Shown: positions 23,199 through 34,728, counted from the stretch's first letter. The stretch is DNA of 64,000 nucleotides from Fagopyrum homotropicum (GCA_033239125.1 BSWB01000005.1:113274494-113338493); one strand, 5' to 3'. Program-made: numbers and translations. The notes: generated from the sequence alone by a model not told the origin.

Positions 23199-23451
23199 TA
23201 TTGTCTCTTTCCCTTCTCCACATATAATCTTTGCTTTCGTTTTCCAATTTGAGGGCAAAGTGTGCTTCAAGTATTGGGGAGAGAATCTTGCATGTATAGT
23301 TTGTTTGAGTTGTGTTTGTTTTGAGCTTTAATGAGTTGTAATTCATTTTGAAATTCAGTAAAAAAAAAAGAAAAGAAAAAGCCAAAGAGTTTGAAAAAAA
23401 GCATGAAAAATTCTTGGATAAACCGAAAACCTGAAAGGGCGGTTTAGGCAA
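23199..23451 (+). other. 3' non-coding region of element A
   Basis: A degenerate version of the hairpin/purine cassette lies at about 23248-23279 (TTTGAGGGCAAAGTGTGC then TTCAAGTATTGGGG). It is followed by an A/G-rich run at 23360-23405. The expected LTR start (TGATAGG) is not found, so this junction has been rearranged. Confidence 0.55.
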
Positions 23452-24253
23452 AAAGAAGCCAGTGTCACCGCCCCTGCGGTGACATTGGGCCACCCCTGCG
23501 GCTCGACATCAGAAGCGACAGAAAGATGAAGAGTCAGACGTTTGAAGAACATTAAATATCTGCCCTTGCGGAATTGTCAGGCCTCCCCTGCGGCCATGAA
23601 GAACACCAAGCTTTTTGGCCTAAACCGCCCCTGCGGCCCTAAAGCCCGCCCCTGCGGTTTAGCGTCAGAGACTTTACTCCGGTTGTTTGCACCACCTTTA
23701 TGGCATTAAAGGTGGTTATTTAGGCCGGCCATTTACTCCAATTTAGTGCCAATTCTAGTATAAATAGGTTCATGGCTGATTGCTAGAATCATCCACCATT
23801 TTCCCATATTATTCTCTCTTTTCCCTTGCTTCCTTTGTGTAACGAGCTTCTAATTTCCTTGCTACATTGGGTTGTTTTGAAGCTATATTGCTGCTTTGGT
23901 TGTAAGTCCTTTTTTATATAAGTATTATTCGGTATATGTTTTGTATTCCTTGAGCTTTACTTATCAAATTGCATGTTTTTTACCACTTAGCTTGATCACC
24001 TTAGTGTTTAATTGCATGCAAAGAACATGGATTAATAGATTCCGGGTTCGGGTCTTTAATCTAGTAGAAAACCTGTAGGTAAAAGCTGGTTGTGATTACT
24101 TAAAGGAAAATGAATACAAATATAAAGAAAAGTCTAATGGTTTTATTCTTCTCTTTATATCTCTTTGTCTTTGTTTGAAAGCTAACTTGTGACTTGTTCT
24201 TGTAGGTTTACGGAACATTATCTTGTTAAGTTGTGTTGATGCCGGTTGGCTCA

Positions 24254-24256
<3 letters not shown>

Positions 24257-24312
<56 letters not shown>
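24257..24312. repeat. (TA)n microsatellite in element A 3' LTR
   Basis: About 55 bp of TA repeats. The 5' LTR has only about 10 bp at the matching site (3869-3879), so the expansion happened after insertion. Confidence 0.95.
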
Positions 24313-24314
<2 letters not shown>

Positions 24315-24622
24315 CAAGACGAGAACATTGCTAAAATACTTATAAAAGGAACCAACCAAAGTAGCATTGCATGCTAAGATTCAACCTAATGTATTCCGTT
24401 TCTCATCAATCTATTCACATCTTAACTTGTTTCTTATACTTTTGTCTTGCTATATTCCAATCCGAACCCCCCCCCCCACTTGGTTACAACATCAATAATT
24501 GAATCTAATTGAAACATCAACTTAACTCTCTTGGGTTCGACCCTTACTTACGCTATACATAAACATGTTAGTGTAACGTTAGGACTTCTACTTTGACCTA
24601 AGCTAAAATACAACGACCTAGG

Positions 24623-27054
24623 TGTAACACCCCGAATCCGCAAGACTTGGGATGCTACGGGCGGAGACCTCACAATGGGCTCCGACCCTTAGCTTGACAA
24701 CAATTTCACCGGATCTTTCCAACATGGCACAAATAAAGGCAAATACCGAAATCGTTTTAATGAAATGCAAACAATCTTGAAAAGAAAGATACAACTTGGA
24801 AACTCAGCCGAGTCCTCAAAACGACACAACTCCTAAGACATGAATCCATAAGGTACAACATAATCCAAAGACGACATCAACAATATAACAATCTCCGTCC
24901 TATAATGTACGGAGACCCCGGCTGTCCACTCCTCCGCCTCACTCGGCGGCATCCCTATCCTGCAAGGCATCTACAACAACCGGTTTAAAACCATTAGCTA
25001 GCAATCCGAATATTAGAAGAACGATAGGGCATAAACACACATAACAAAGCAAAACACACAAACAGCTCAAACACACCAAGTCCGGTTATTATCTTTACTT
25101 AACGTTATTCCCTTACTAATTCACTTATGGTGTGACACGAGATTCCCTCGCCCTTTTCCCCTTTCACCATGTTGGGTTGTACTTGACGCCTATCAGCATC
25201 ACCCGATGGACTGGTCGTAAGGCGCCTCCTAGTCGCCCCATTTTGGACTGGACAAGTGGTCACCGCCCGTTATCATACACTTGGGCCAGATTTAAAAATA
25301 ATATACAAGTCCACATCCTAATCCGGATAATAGTTATCACAACAATTATAAACACACACCACCCATACGTATCAACCATTATACGAAAACTAGCTAAGTC
25401 CGAGGACTTACCTCACTCAAGGTACACGAATAAATCCTCTAGGCTTCTTGCAGGAAACGCTCAATGCCTGATCACAACGAGGCATACTATCATTCACTAT
25501 CCGACTAGGTAACAACTCTCGTACTTCTATATTCTCAACTTGTAAGATCATAATTAGCATGCTAATTCCCATATCTTTGATTATCTAAGAAAACTTGCCG
25601 ATGCACACAACAATCCATAAACTATACTTAACAACCAAGGTCACGGCCACTACATGGCATTTGCTCTACGTTATACTAGATTCACCTAGTATGATACACT
25701 ACCACTATCGAACTAAAAGACGGAGAGGGTACTCACACGATCCAAGGTTGAAGATAGTTTACGGACGTCGAGATTGGATTTGTCGGTCTATAACGGTCGC
25801 TTCCGGGCCTAAAACCAAAGTTAATGAAATTTAGCTTATAAGTTATATCGGTTGAATAACGGTTTTAGCTATAACTTTGAAAACTCGTTTTTCAAATATA
25901 GGGTCAAAACTCGTAAACATTTCTAAGGTGAACAGCACTATTTAGACTAAAACTCCCCAATTCAATATTGTTTCCGATGGGATGTACAACCCAACAACTT
26001 GGTCATTTTTCAAAGATCCAAAATTGGCTAAATCTCGTAATAAAATTCCACAGTGGCCAAAACAGTTATTTTTAATAAATTCTGGATACAAACTGTAGTT
26101 ATCCAAAAGAATAGGGTCATAATTGCAAATATACACAAAAGAGGGGCCAAAAATGGAAATAATCCCACGCCCTTCTTCAACCTGCTGAAATGCGACAGAG
26201 GAAAGAAAGGGGCAGGCCTCCTGGCGGCGCGCGGCGGAGGAAGGGGCAACGCTGGGCACCGATTCGTCCTCCTGTCTCTGGCGCAGGTGAGGGTGAGAGC
26301 GAGGCGGCAAGGGCCTCTCTTCGGCGAGGCGCTACAGTTCCCAGGCGCGGCATAAGGACGCAAAGAGGAGAAGATGGTGACGAAAATCCGGCGTTCTCTG
26401 CAGACAGAAGGCACCTGAAATCGGCGAGAGAGAGAAGAAGGTCTAGAGCGGAAAGATCCGGGAGATACCTGCCGTTCCAACTTCCAACCAGGGGTGAAGA
26501 GAGGGGAAACCGGCCCAACTGCTCCGCTCGGCTTGATCGATTGTCACCAGAGGGATAAGAGGGAGTTCCGAGAGAGTTCAGCAAGAGAGTTCAGCGAGAG
26601 AGTGAGTTCATCGAGAGAGAGAGAGAGGGAGTTGAGCGAGAGAAACGTGTGAGGCTGGTTGGCTGAGAGGGTAGGAGGTAGGTATGCAGAGGGGAGCCAA
26701 AGGGTCGAAGCGCAGAACGAGGGGACGAGAGGCCAAAGGTCCAGGCGGCTCTTCATCCGCAAAAGCAAAAGGGAAGGGAGGGAAGAAAAAAAAAGAAAAG
26801 TAAGAAAGGAGGGGAGTGAATAAAATTATAAATAATAAAAGAAATAAGGGATAAACTCGTAATCAAAATCCGGACCGGGATTTTCGAGTCGGAAAGATTT
26901 TTCGAGCCTTCCCGAAAATAAATCAAAACATAATCATACTCGGAAATTTTATTTTTACGTTTTAAAACATTTATAAGGAAATATAAATATAATTTACTAA
27001 TAAAATATCGATAGGATTACGCAAGAGGGAGAAATATCGAAACCGGGCGTTACA
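24623..27054 (+). mobile_element. Solo LTR, TGTAACACC family, inside element A 3' LTR
   Basis: Starts TGTAACACCCCGAATCCGC and ends CGGGCGTTACA, flanked by CTAGG at 24618-24622 and 27055-27059. 2432 bp without retrotransposon coding domains. Open frames at 26028-26584 on either strand lie in a GC-rich segment and match nothing I recognise. GAGAGAGTTCAGC-type short tandem repeats lie at about 26570-26645. A solo LTR from LTR-LTR recombination is the simplest reading; a non-autonomous element cannot be excluded. Confidence 0.88.
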
Positions 27055-27074
27055 CTAGGTTTCAGCGTTCGTCA

Positions 27075-28050
27075 GATGTGCATCTGAACTGCTTCATTTG
27101 GGGTTAGATTTGTTATTCAACTATATTTTACTAGATGTGGATTGCAGTTGCAATGTGCTTCGTTTGGGTTAGATTTGTTTTTCAACTTCATTTGGATTAG
27201 ATTTGCAAATAGATACAATTAAAATGTACATCCGAACTGCTTTTTTGGGGTTCGATTTGTTATTCGACTATGTTTTAGTCGATACTATAGCATTATACTC
27301 TTGCACTGGCATATCCTTTGTTGTATTCGACTTTGCTTTAATTTGTTGAGTTTTCATCTATTTGCCCTTGCATCCTTTTAGTCGATACTATAGCAGTTTA
27401 CTGATGTAGTACACAGTGGAATACTTTATATTTGTTGTATTCGACTTTGCTTTAAGCCGAGTTTTCTTTTAGTCGATAGTAGCATCCTTTTCTGTGTTTT
27501 CCCCTGCATTATATCATACTTCTTTGTTGCTTTATGATACTATAACATTATACTCTTGCACTGGCATATCATTTCTGAATCTTTTGGTTACTTCATAAGG
27601 CTTTGACAAGATTTAACTTTGAAATTTAGAATCAATAGTAGGATTAGGTAATCAACAACATGTAACTTCTATTTCCTACAGTTGCAACTGACATATCGTT
27701 TCTGAATCTTTTGTTTATTCCATAAGGCTTTGACATGATTTAACTTTAGAATTTAGAATCAGTAGTAGGATTAAGTAATCAATTGTAACATTTTGTTTCT
27801 TGCAGTTGCAAAAATTGTTATCTCCAACAAAAGCAGGTGTAAAAGACAGTCATTCAGTTGTATAGGGTCTGTAAGTATTTTTCAATTTCATGCCATATGA
27901 ATTTATTGACTCGTTGTGTTTTTTTCCTTATCATGTTAGAGGCATAATTACGTTGTAATTAAACTTTCCATGGTTAAATGCTAAACTTTTCTATGTTAGA
28001 TTTATGTAATTAAACTTCTGCTTGATGTGATTTTGTTCAATGCAATATCG
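27075..28050 (+). repeat. MULE left TIR, inner part
   Basis: Continues the left TIR after element A. It matches the reverse complement of about 40090-40690 in blocks such as 'atgtgcatctgaactgctt', 'gcagttta.tgatgtagta', 'tttgttgctttatgatact' and 'ggcataattacgttgtaa'. Acceptor-like 'ttgtttcttgcag' ends at 27805, and a strong donor GTAAGT starts at 27871, which suggests a short untranslated exon before the GRF gene. Confidence 0.85.
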
Positions 28051-28055
28051 ATTTA

Positions 28056-28487
28056 ATGGAATCTCACAATAAATTCACCGCTTCATCGTCTTCATTGAGG
28101 TTTGCAAAGGAGTATTGTAGAAGTCAGCCACCAAAAGGAATGTCGTGTAGGATTTCTCGATCAGAAAAGAATCTGGATATGCCATATTATGCTTGTAATG
28201 TTTGTCAATTCTTCAAATGGCCGAATGCATCACATATGATCGGCTATGGTCGAAGCGAACATGTGAATCAAAGTAGTTCTCACAATGATACAACAACCGC
28301 GGCTTCTATAGATGAATTGTTCCAAGATTTGAAGGATGAGATTAAGGAGGTAAATATACTTGTCAAAGGATTGACTTCTCAAGAGAAAGAAAATCAAATT
28401 AAGGAGTTCATGATATATATTCAATGTGTCATGAAAGTGGCTATTGTTTTGTACTTGGTTATATTAGTCATTGTTTTGAAATTGTGA
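28056..28487 (+). CDS. GRF-type zinc-finger protein with C-terminal membrane helix, carried by the MULE
   Basis: An intact 143-codon frame reading inward from the left TIR, convergent with the transposase. Residues ~28-60 resemble a GRF-type zinc finger (MSCRISRSEKNLDMPYYAC then CQFFKW). The first Cys pair is not the canonical CxC, so the finger may be degenerate. A charged, coil-like stretch (~residues 88-120, DELFQDLKDEIKEVNILVK) follows, then a hydrophobic C-terminal helix (VAIVLYLVILVIVL). GRF domains bind nucleic acid in proteins such as APE2 and TOP3A. Small GRF-coil-membrane proteins are common but uncharacterised in plants. Position and upstream TIR splice sites match mudrB of MuDR. 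A role in transposition is only an inference. Confidence 0.72.
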   Translation: MESHNKFTASSSSLRFAKEYCRSQPPKGMSCRISRSEKNLDMPYYACNVCQFFKWPNASHMIGYGRSEHVNQSSSHNDTTTAASIDELFQDLKDEIKEVNILVKGLTSQEKENQIKEFMIYIQCVMKVAIVLYLVILVIVLKL

Positions 28488-29840
28488 TACATAATTGATG
28501 TTTGGAAGTTGTTAGGAAATTTGGGATTTTCGTTTGTATTTTTTTCTGATTTCTTACTGGTATCCAATTGCTTTGACATATTTTAACTAATTGTAGCTTC
28601 TATTTTTCAGTTGCTTTTACATGTTTGTATACATATATGCTCACAAAATTCAGAAAATAGTCAAAAAATGTTCACAAAATTCAGAAAATAATTAAAAAAT
28701 GTATAAACAAAATTACGGATACTAAGTTCCTTCATTATTAGATTTTGTAGTCTGAACCACTAAAAGAAATGCTTGATAACATGTTTCTTCAACTCTTATT
28801 GAGTGACTCAAAACCAAGTTCCTACATAAAATAGAGTTAAGTGTAGTTGTTGTTTTTCATTTGATAACATGTTAAATTATGTTATAAGATTATACAAAGA
28901 AGAAAAAAAAAAAACTCTCAAATAGCCCCTTTATTAAATCATAAATCCAAATAACCTCATCTTAAACTAAACAGGGTTATATCTAATTATAAATTATAGT
29001 GTTAATATAAAAATTCTAATGAAAATGGTCATCATATACCTAATCAAAATCATTTGGTAAAGTTTGAGAAGGTGTGAATACAACTGCTAATTTCATATTC
29101 TTAGAAATCATCTAAAGAAGAAAAGTGCTCAAAATAATTATAAGGTTATCTTGTAATTTTAGTATTAGTTTAAAAATTCTAATGAGTTATTGTTGCCTTT
29201 GATTATAATGTAATCCTAAATTAAGTAGGTTTACATCTACTAAATATTGTCTAGTTAAAGACTCACTTGACCAGTTGACCCACCCTACCATTGCGTTTTT
29301 AAATATATATTTTTTGATTGAATTTTGCATTTTATTTATACAGAATTCTGAGGTTTGGAGAAATTCTGAGATATGGAGAAAGCCAAAGAGTAATGACTAC
29401 TTTAAGGGCCCGTTTGATTTAAACTCCGAAAACGGTAACAGAGTGAAAACGAATCTAGTCCATACGTATATCCTTGTTCATGAAACTTTTTAAGATCATT
29501 CCTTGTGGTTTGAATTAATTGAAGTAGAATTTGATTACTTTGATACTCTATAGGGAAACAAAATAGGGGAGGTAAATGCATTTTGCATGAGACCACAATA
29601 AATGATTCCAAAATAATTCATGAATAAGGTAGCCATGTCGACTAGGTTCATTTTCATTCCGTTTTCGTTTTCGGTGTTACTACCAAACCAGGGGGTAAAT
29701 GTGTAGGCAAACCAAAATTGGTAGGAACTAATTATAGGATTTGGAGAAATTCTGAGAATTGGAGAAAACATATAATTGTTTCAACTGACTTCTGATACTT
29801 CCATGGTAATAACTAATTACAAGGTTTAAAAAATGGGGAA
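28488..29840. other. MULE interior between its two genes
   Basis: AT-rich with no convincing gene. A direct repeat lies at about 28636-28699 (units built on 'gttcacaaaattcagaaaata'). The MITE-like element at 29408-29695 sits here. This is the expected 3' region of two convergent genes. Confidence 0.6.
29408..29695. mobile_element. MITE-like element nested in the MULE
   Basis: The left end (GGCCCGTTTGATT...ccgaaaacg...gaatctagtc) and the inverted right end (ccccctggtttggtag...ccgaaaacg...gaacctagtc) match imperfectly over about 55 bp. The GGGCCCGTTTG terminus is typical of hAT-like MITEs. I could not confirm a target duplication. Confidence 0.5.
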
Positions 29841-29845
29841 CCACA

Positions 29846-31855
29846 TGTAACATTCAGAATTTTTATTCCGGATGGTGAGTGGGTTTCGACCCTTCCCGCG
29901 TTAGCGGCTTAGTTTTCCCGCAAGCACGAGATGCTGAGTGACGGGATTTTATTCCTAATCCCATTCTGACCTTCCGTTTTCCCCCTTTTGCTTTCCGACC
30001 CCTCGGTCTATGGAGTGAGGGGACATATGGGGCAATTGACCCTTGGGTCTCCCCACCCCTTTTTGCAGCTCCTTTTTCCTCCCTCTCTCTTCACTCTTCC
30101 TCATTCATGCTTATGTTTTTCCTTTCTCTCCTTTGAGCTTCCTCTCAACCTTCTTCTTGGAGATCTTGCTTGTGTGTGAGCTGCAATGGTGGAGAAGGAT
30201 CAAAGTTAGTTTTTGTAAGCTTCTTGCCCTTCCTTCCTTCTCATTCTTTGCTGGTTATCTCTTATTCCCCTCCCCTTCATCCATTGCCATGAATCAAGCT
30301 TTTGAGGAAGCTTCTTAGATTCGTTGCATGTGCTTGTTCTTAGCTGATTAGGTCAGGGAGAGGTGTACAAGATCAGAGGTTGGTGTTTGGAGAAGGCTCA
30401 GCAAGAAGAGGAAGGCATTAGAGCCAAGGATCCATAGTTGAAGACAAAGAAGATGAAGTTCTACTGCTCAAACCGCGGGGGCGGGACCAGGTGCCGCGGG
30501 GGCAAAATCTAGCCAGCCGCAGGGGCGGTGAGCAGCGCCGCGGGGGAGGTTATTGGCGCCGTGGGGGCCGTGACCTTCAGCACGCAGTCGCGCCTTTTAT
30601 TTCCGCGACTGCGTTTCTTCAGCAATAGGCTCTTCTTCTCCCTTCTTCTTCGTTCCTTCCTTAGTTGTGAGGTTGTTTCATGTTAGTATCATACCTAGGG
30701 TAGTTGTGAATGCCATCTAGTGGTTGTGAACCTAGGAGCCCTTAAGGCTTGTTGGAATTTGTTGGATTTGTGTATGATGAGCATGTTGGACCTTCTAGGC
30801 TAGATTGCTCCTTCTTGGTTGTGGTTTATGTTCATGTGAGGTTCTTCCCTATGTTGAGAGTGTTGTGAGCTTGAGGAGTTCTAGGATGCGGTCCTAAAAT
30901 GAGAGTCAAATGATCTTGCGTAGATCATTTGTGTTGAAGTCTAAGACTTCTTTAGTTGAGTGAGATGTTGATGTATATCCTCTTGTGAGCAGGTTGTGGG
31001 CTTCTTCCCAAGGGAAGCGAGAGTGTTGTGAGTTGAGTGTGGAGACGAGGTAAGTCTCCGGACTTACTTAGCTTGTATTCGCCGTATTAGTTTCGATGTG
31101 TGTTTGGTGGTGTTTGTTTATCGTTTATGTTATAACAACTAAACCGGAAATAGAATTACCGACCTTTATATTATTTGGCCCAAGTGTATGATAACAAGCG
31201 GTGACAACTTGTCTAGATCTTGCGTAAAGCTAGGAGTTCTTGGTGACTAGCCCGTGTTGGTAGACGGTCGGATGCATCAGTACCATTCCATGCCGGTAAG
31301 TGGGGACCGAGGCGAGTTTCGGAAGATTCTTGTGTCACAAAAGAAGTTGAATTAGAACGGGAGATGACTTAATAATAAAAAAATAATAAACCGGATTTGT
31401 GTGATTTGGAGTATGATGTGTGTTTATGATGAGTTACTTGTGTTTGTGTCTTTCACCTTGATTATAATGCTTCGAATATTAGCTAATGGTTTTATACCGA
31501 TTGTTGTAGTCTGCCTTGCAGGTTAGGAATGTGGCCCAGAGATCCGGAAGATTGGGCAGTCGGGGTTCCGTACATTTTAGGAGGGGTTTTGGATTGGAGT
31601 CATGTTTGGAGTTTTGTATCTTGTATCATCGTATGCCGTGTGTATGGCGTTTGGTTTGTGGAGTTGTTTTCAGATGAAGTCCGTTGTTTGTATTCTTTCG
31701 GGTTTCCTTTCATTGCATAAAATGTATTTTGGTTTTGGCCTTTTATTTGTGCCTTGTTGCAAGATACGGTGAAATTGTTGTCAGGTTAAGGGTCGGGACC
31801 CATTGTGAGGTCTCCGCCCATAGCATCCCGAGTCCCGCGGATTCGGGGTGTAACA
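29846..31855 (-). mobile_element. Solo LTR, TGTAACACC family, in the MULE spacer
   Basis: Flanked by CCACA at 29841-29845 and 31856-31860. On the minus strand it starts TGTTACACCCCGAATCCGC, as in its relatives, and its other end reads TGTAACATTC on the plus strand. 2010 bp without coding domains. The block 30471-30570 is G-rich with inverse copies of the element A word (CCGCAGGGGCGGTGA at 30517-30531). Confidence 0.9.
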
Positions 31856-32070
31856 CCACAAACACAAAAATAGAAAACGGAAACCACAAATTAGAAAACA
31901 GAATACCAACAAGTTGCTGATTTCTCACAAACACAAAAATGGGAAGCTTAATGACAACAATTTCCACAGAAACATGAACAAATTAATTTCAGCTCAAAGT
32001 TGCTTATTTCTTGCTTATAATTTATAAGAGCCAGCAAGAGTCATAAATCAGAAAACAAATTGATTTCAGT

Positions 32071-33135
32071 TTATGTCTTAGTCGGGCCGTTTAAATAACT
32101 AGTCATGTTGACTGGAGGGTTCCATGGTGTTGATCCCGTAAAATCTGGTGCAAATTCTTCTGGTTGCAAAGGCCTTTTACTTGTCTTTCTATGCCTTTGT
32201 TCAACGCAAACTTCTTGTTGCTCTCTAATCTCCCTTGAAGTCAAACCGCCTTTACATGTCCTAGCATTATGCCCAAATGCCTTGCACTTACTACAACGAA
32301 CTTTGACATACCTTTTTCCTTTCTTTTTTTCATCCTCTTCTCGTCTTCGGTTTCTTGGTGGCCTACCTACTCTACTTTTCATGCTTGGAGGATTCAAGAT
32401 TGGAAAATCAAATGTCGTTCATTGTCTTTCATCGGGAATGGGGTGGAAATTCACCGAATATGTCATCTTATAAGTTTGGACAGAGAATCAATCGAATATA
32501 TAAGATTCAAGACCTTCCCCTCTCCTTACCTCCAAGAGACCTCTAACTGCATGCTTGCAAGAGATTCCACTAATTTGCCATCCTCCACAAGCACATATCC
32601 GGTTGGTGAAGTTCACGGGCCAACAAGAGTGATCATCCCCAACCTCACACTTTGTATTTGATGCTTTATAAACTTGTTAAAAATTCAGAAAACATAATAC
32701 AATTCAAAATTTCAAAAAACAAAAACAATTAGAATTCAAATGCAATCCATAAAACAGGAATCAAATTAGAAAACAGGAAGAAAAAAATCAGAAAACAAAA
32801 AATAGTTTAGAAAACAGAATACAGTTCAAAAAACTATAAATAGTCAAAAATTTAGAAACAAATAAATGGTACTAAACCAACTTTCAAGCAAATGCTAGAT
32901 GTCTAAAAGAGGCTAATAGTATAATTGTAAGTTAGACCAAATCTCAAGCAACAACAGATATCCATATAATAATATGCAACTTTATTGTTTCCATTACACA
33001 AGACTTAAAGACGTATCAACGGTTGCAGAAGATAGTATACATAATGAATTAGACAAACAATGAGAAATCTAGTCAGAAATCAAATACAAGGATTTGATTC
33101 TTCAGTCCAGTCAGAAACAATACCTGAAACGTGCG
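32071..33135 (-). pseudogene. MULE transposase, C-terminal part (SWIM finger and CCHC knuckle)
   Basis: On the minus strand an exon begins near 32655 and reads ...NRICACGGWQISGISCKHAV, a SWIM zinc finger (CxC-xn-CxH) as in mudrA-type transposases. After in-frame TGA codons (about 32490 and 32424) the frame runs to RCSKCKAFGHNARTCKG at about 32257-32307, a CX2CX4HX4C knuckle, and ends at 32071. A donor CAG|GTATTG near 33124 suggests an intron from there to about 32655. The 210 bp between 31861 and 32070 hold no gene. This part is joined to the core only across the solo LTR at 33136-34723. Confidence 0.85.
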
Positions 33136-33373
33136 TGATGACATGAATTATGACCTATATTTAGGCATCTATTTATATAGATTTTCCCTTTATTTTGCAT
33201 GCATAGACATACATTCATGGCATTTATGGTTATATTCACCTACTTTGCAAGAATAGAGGTCTACACAGAGTTTTATTGCATTTGTAGGTAATTTGGCAAA
33301 TTATGGAGCAAAATGACATATTTTACGGATCAAGCCTTGAAGCGGGACAAAAAAGAGCATAAAAGGAATCTAG

Positions 33374-33491
33374 GACGCGTCAAAGTATCTTCTGATACCG
33401 TCTGACGTGCCAAAGTATTCTCTGATACCGTCTGACGCGCCAAAGTATTATTTGATACCTTCTGACGCGGCCCAGAGTATTTTATGATACC
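33374..33491. repeat. Four-copy 30-bp tandem repeat in the solo LTR
   Basis: Units start GACGCGTCAAAGTATC, GACGTGCCAAAGTATT, GACGCGCCAAAGTATT and GACGCGGCCCAGAGTATT. Each includes a small inverted repeat of the type GTATC...GATAC. The last unit is 28 bp. Confidence 0.9.
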
Positions 33492-34100
33492 AGCGGGCTC
33501 GACTTCTTTTCAGCCCAAATATTTAGGATTTTTTCTTTAAACCCTAAATTCATCCCTACAAATATCGGATAGCCTTCAACATTGAAAGGCGGACTTGGAG
33601 CCCCGATGTTAGGGAGAAGTTGAGAACGGCTTGCATCCAGCGCTTTTCGAGGGCATTGCTTAGAAATATCTTATTGCGTACAGGGAGTATTCTGAGAAGG
33701 ATGCATTTTGAGATTGCGTATTTGGAGTTGGAAGATCTTAGGGTTTTCATCTTGAAGGCGGATTGACATCCCGTTCTTCATTTGTCCCTAGAGATTTTGT
33801 GAGGTTTTTCTATTCCTTTGATTCTACATTCTTTGAACACAAGAACGGATTTGTTATTTTGATATTTTGAGGATTGAGATATTTGACATTATTGAGTTTT
33901 CTAAGTTCCATTCTTTTTATTCTCTTCTTAATTTGATTGTTGATTTGATGACAATGATTGTTGGCTAAAACCCTTAAGCAATTCTAAGGTGAAGGGTTGA
34001 TATTTGTGGCTTAGATGATGATAGATCGATCGTAAACAGATTGGACCCTGAGAGTGTGAGAAACTTTGTCGACAGCCTTTCCACGGTTTGTTCTTGAAAA

Positions 34101-34112
34101 CCACGGCCGTGG
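34101..34112. repeat. CCACGGCCGTGG word in the solo Athila-like LTR
   Basis: A perfect 12-bp palindrome in an extended near-palindrome (TTGAAAACC...GGTTCTTCAA). The same word is typical of element D. Confidence 0.9.
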
Positions 34113-34728
34113 TTCTTCAAGATCTAGCCGTGATTTTCTCTATTTTACGACTTTTGCTTTTGCTTTAATCCAAAGTTAAAGATTTGCTTTAACCTAGTCT
34201 TGGCTTGCCTCTTCTAGGTAGTAGTGAGACTCAACATCCTCTATTTCGGTTTCGAGTGTCACATCCTTAACCGTTTTAGTTTATCTTTGATTCCTTGGGT
34301 TTGGGCATGGGTATTTGAGAGTAATTCTTGTCCTTAGATCCTTTCTATATTGCAACCTCAACAACCTTTATAGAGAATGTCATTGGGTGAGATATATAGG
34401 GGTTTGGAACTTCACCGTACTCAACCTTACAATACTTATACCTTTACAATCTCGACTCTGTCCTTATATCTATAGAATATCTTGAATCGATTTCCACAAT
34501 TGGATACTTGGATCTTTAGGATTGTTGTTTTCCCAATATTTGCAAAGCGTTTATACTTTACTTGCTCGATAATTTATGAACTGAATTTGATCCCCCAAAT
34601 CCCTGAGTTCGATACTCAATTATTCTTGCTTTACTACGCCGATCCATACACTGCAGGTTCGCTTGCTTTGATTTCAGTTTTATAAATTTAAAACTTATTT
34701 GCACGCACACTTTCGGGCGAACAGTACG

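Larger units (their letters stand above)
2642..27074 (+). mobile_element. Element A: degenerate Athila-type Ty3/gypsy retrotransposon with nested insertions
   Basis: Flanked by GATGT at 2637-2641 and 27075-27079. Removing the element and one GATGT rejoins MULE sequence that matches the opposite TIR ('atgtgcatctgaactgctt'), which confirms the insertion site. Order: 5' LTR, tRNA-Asp-type primer site, gag, [element B inserted with loss of part of gag/protease], protease C-terminus, reverse transcriptase, RNase H, integrase, a third Athila ORF, 3' LTR [with a solo LTR inserted]. All coding parts are broken. Many stops look like CAA/CAG changed to TAA/TAG. Net length without insertions is about 10.2 kb. 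Confidence 0.9.
23452..27074 (+). repeat. 3' LTR of element A, truncated at its start and split by a solo LTR
   Basis: Matches 5' LTR positions ~3025-4204. It lacks the first ~385 bp and ends ...CGTTCGTCA at 27071-27074 followed by TSD GATGT. The insertion 24623-27054 (TSD CTAGG) leaves only the last 20 bp on the right. Two word-bearing segments of the 5' copy are absent. Confidence 0.87.
33136..34723 (+). mobile_element. Solo LTR of an Athila-like element, inside the MULE transposase
   Basis: Starts TGATGACATG and ends GGGCGAACA, like the LTRs of element B. Flanked by GTGCG (33131-33135) and GTACG (34724-34728), one mismatch. 1588 bp without internal domains. It contains a 30-bp tandem array (33374-33491) and the CCACGGCCGTGG word at 34101-34112. 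The end block 'gatccatacactgcaggttcgc' parallels the LTR ends of B and D. Confidence 0.88.

Noticed and set aside
25132..25834. 126- and 79-codon frames at the start of the solo LTR
   Set aside because: The sequence is the conserved LTR end of the TGTAACACC family, not coding in its other copies.
26028..26584. Open frames of 100-150 codons on both strands
   Set aside because: They lie in a GC-rich part of a solo LTR, overlap one another on both strands and show no known domain.
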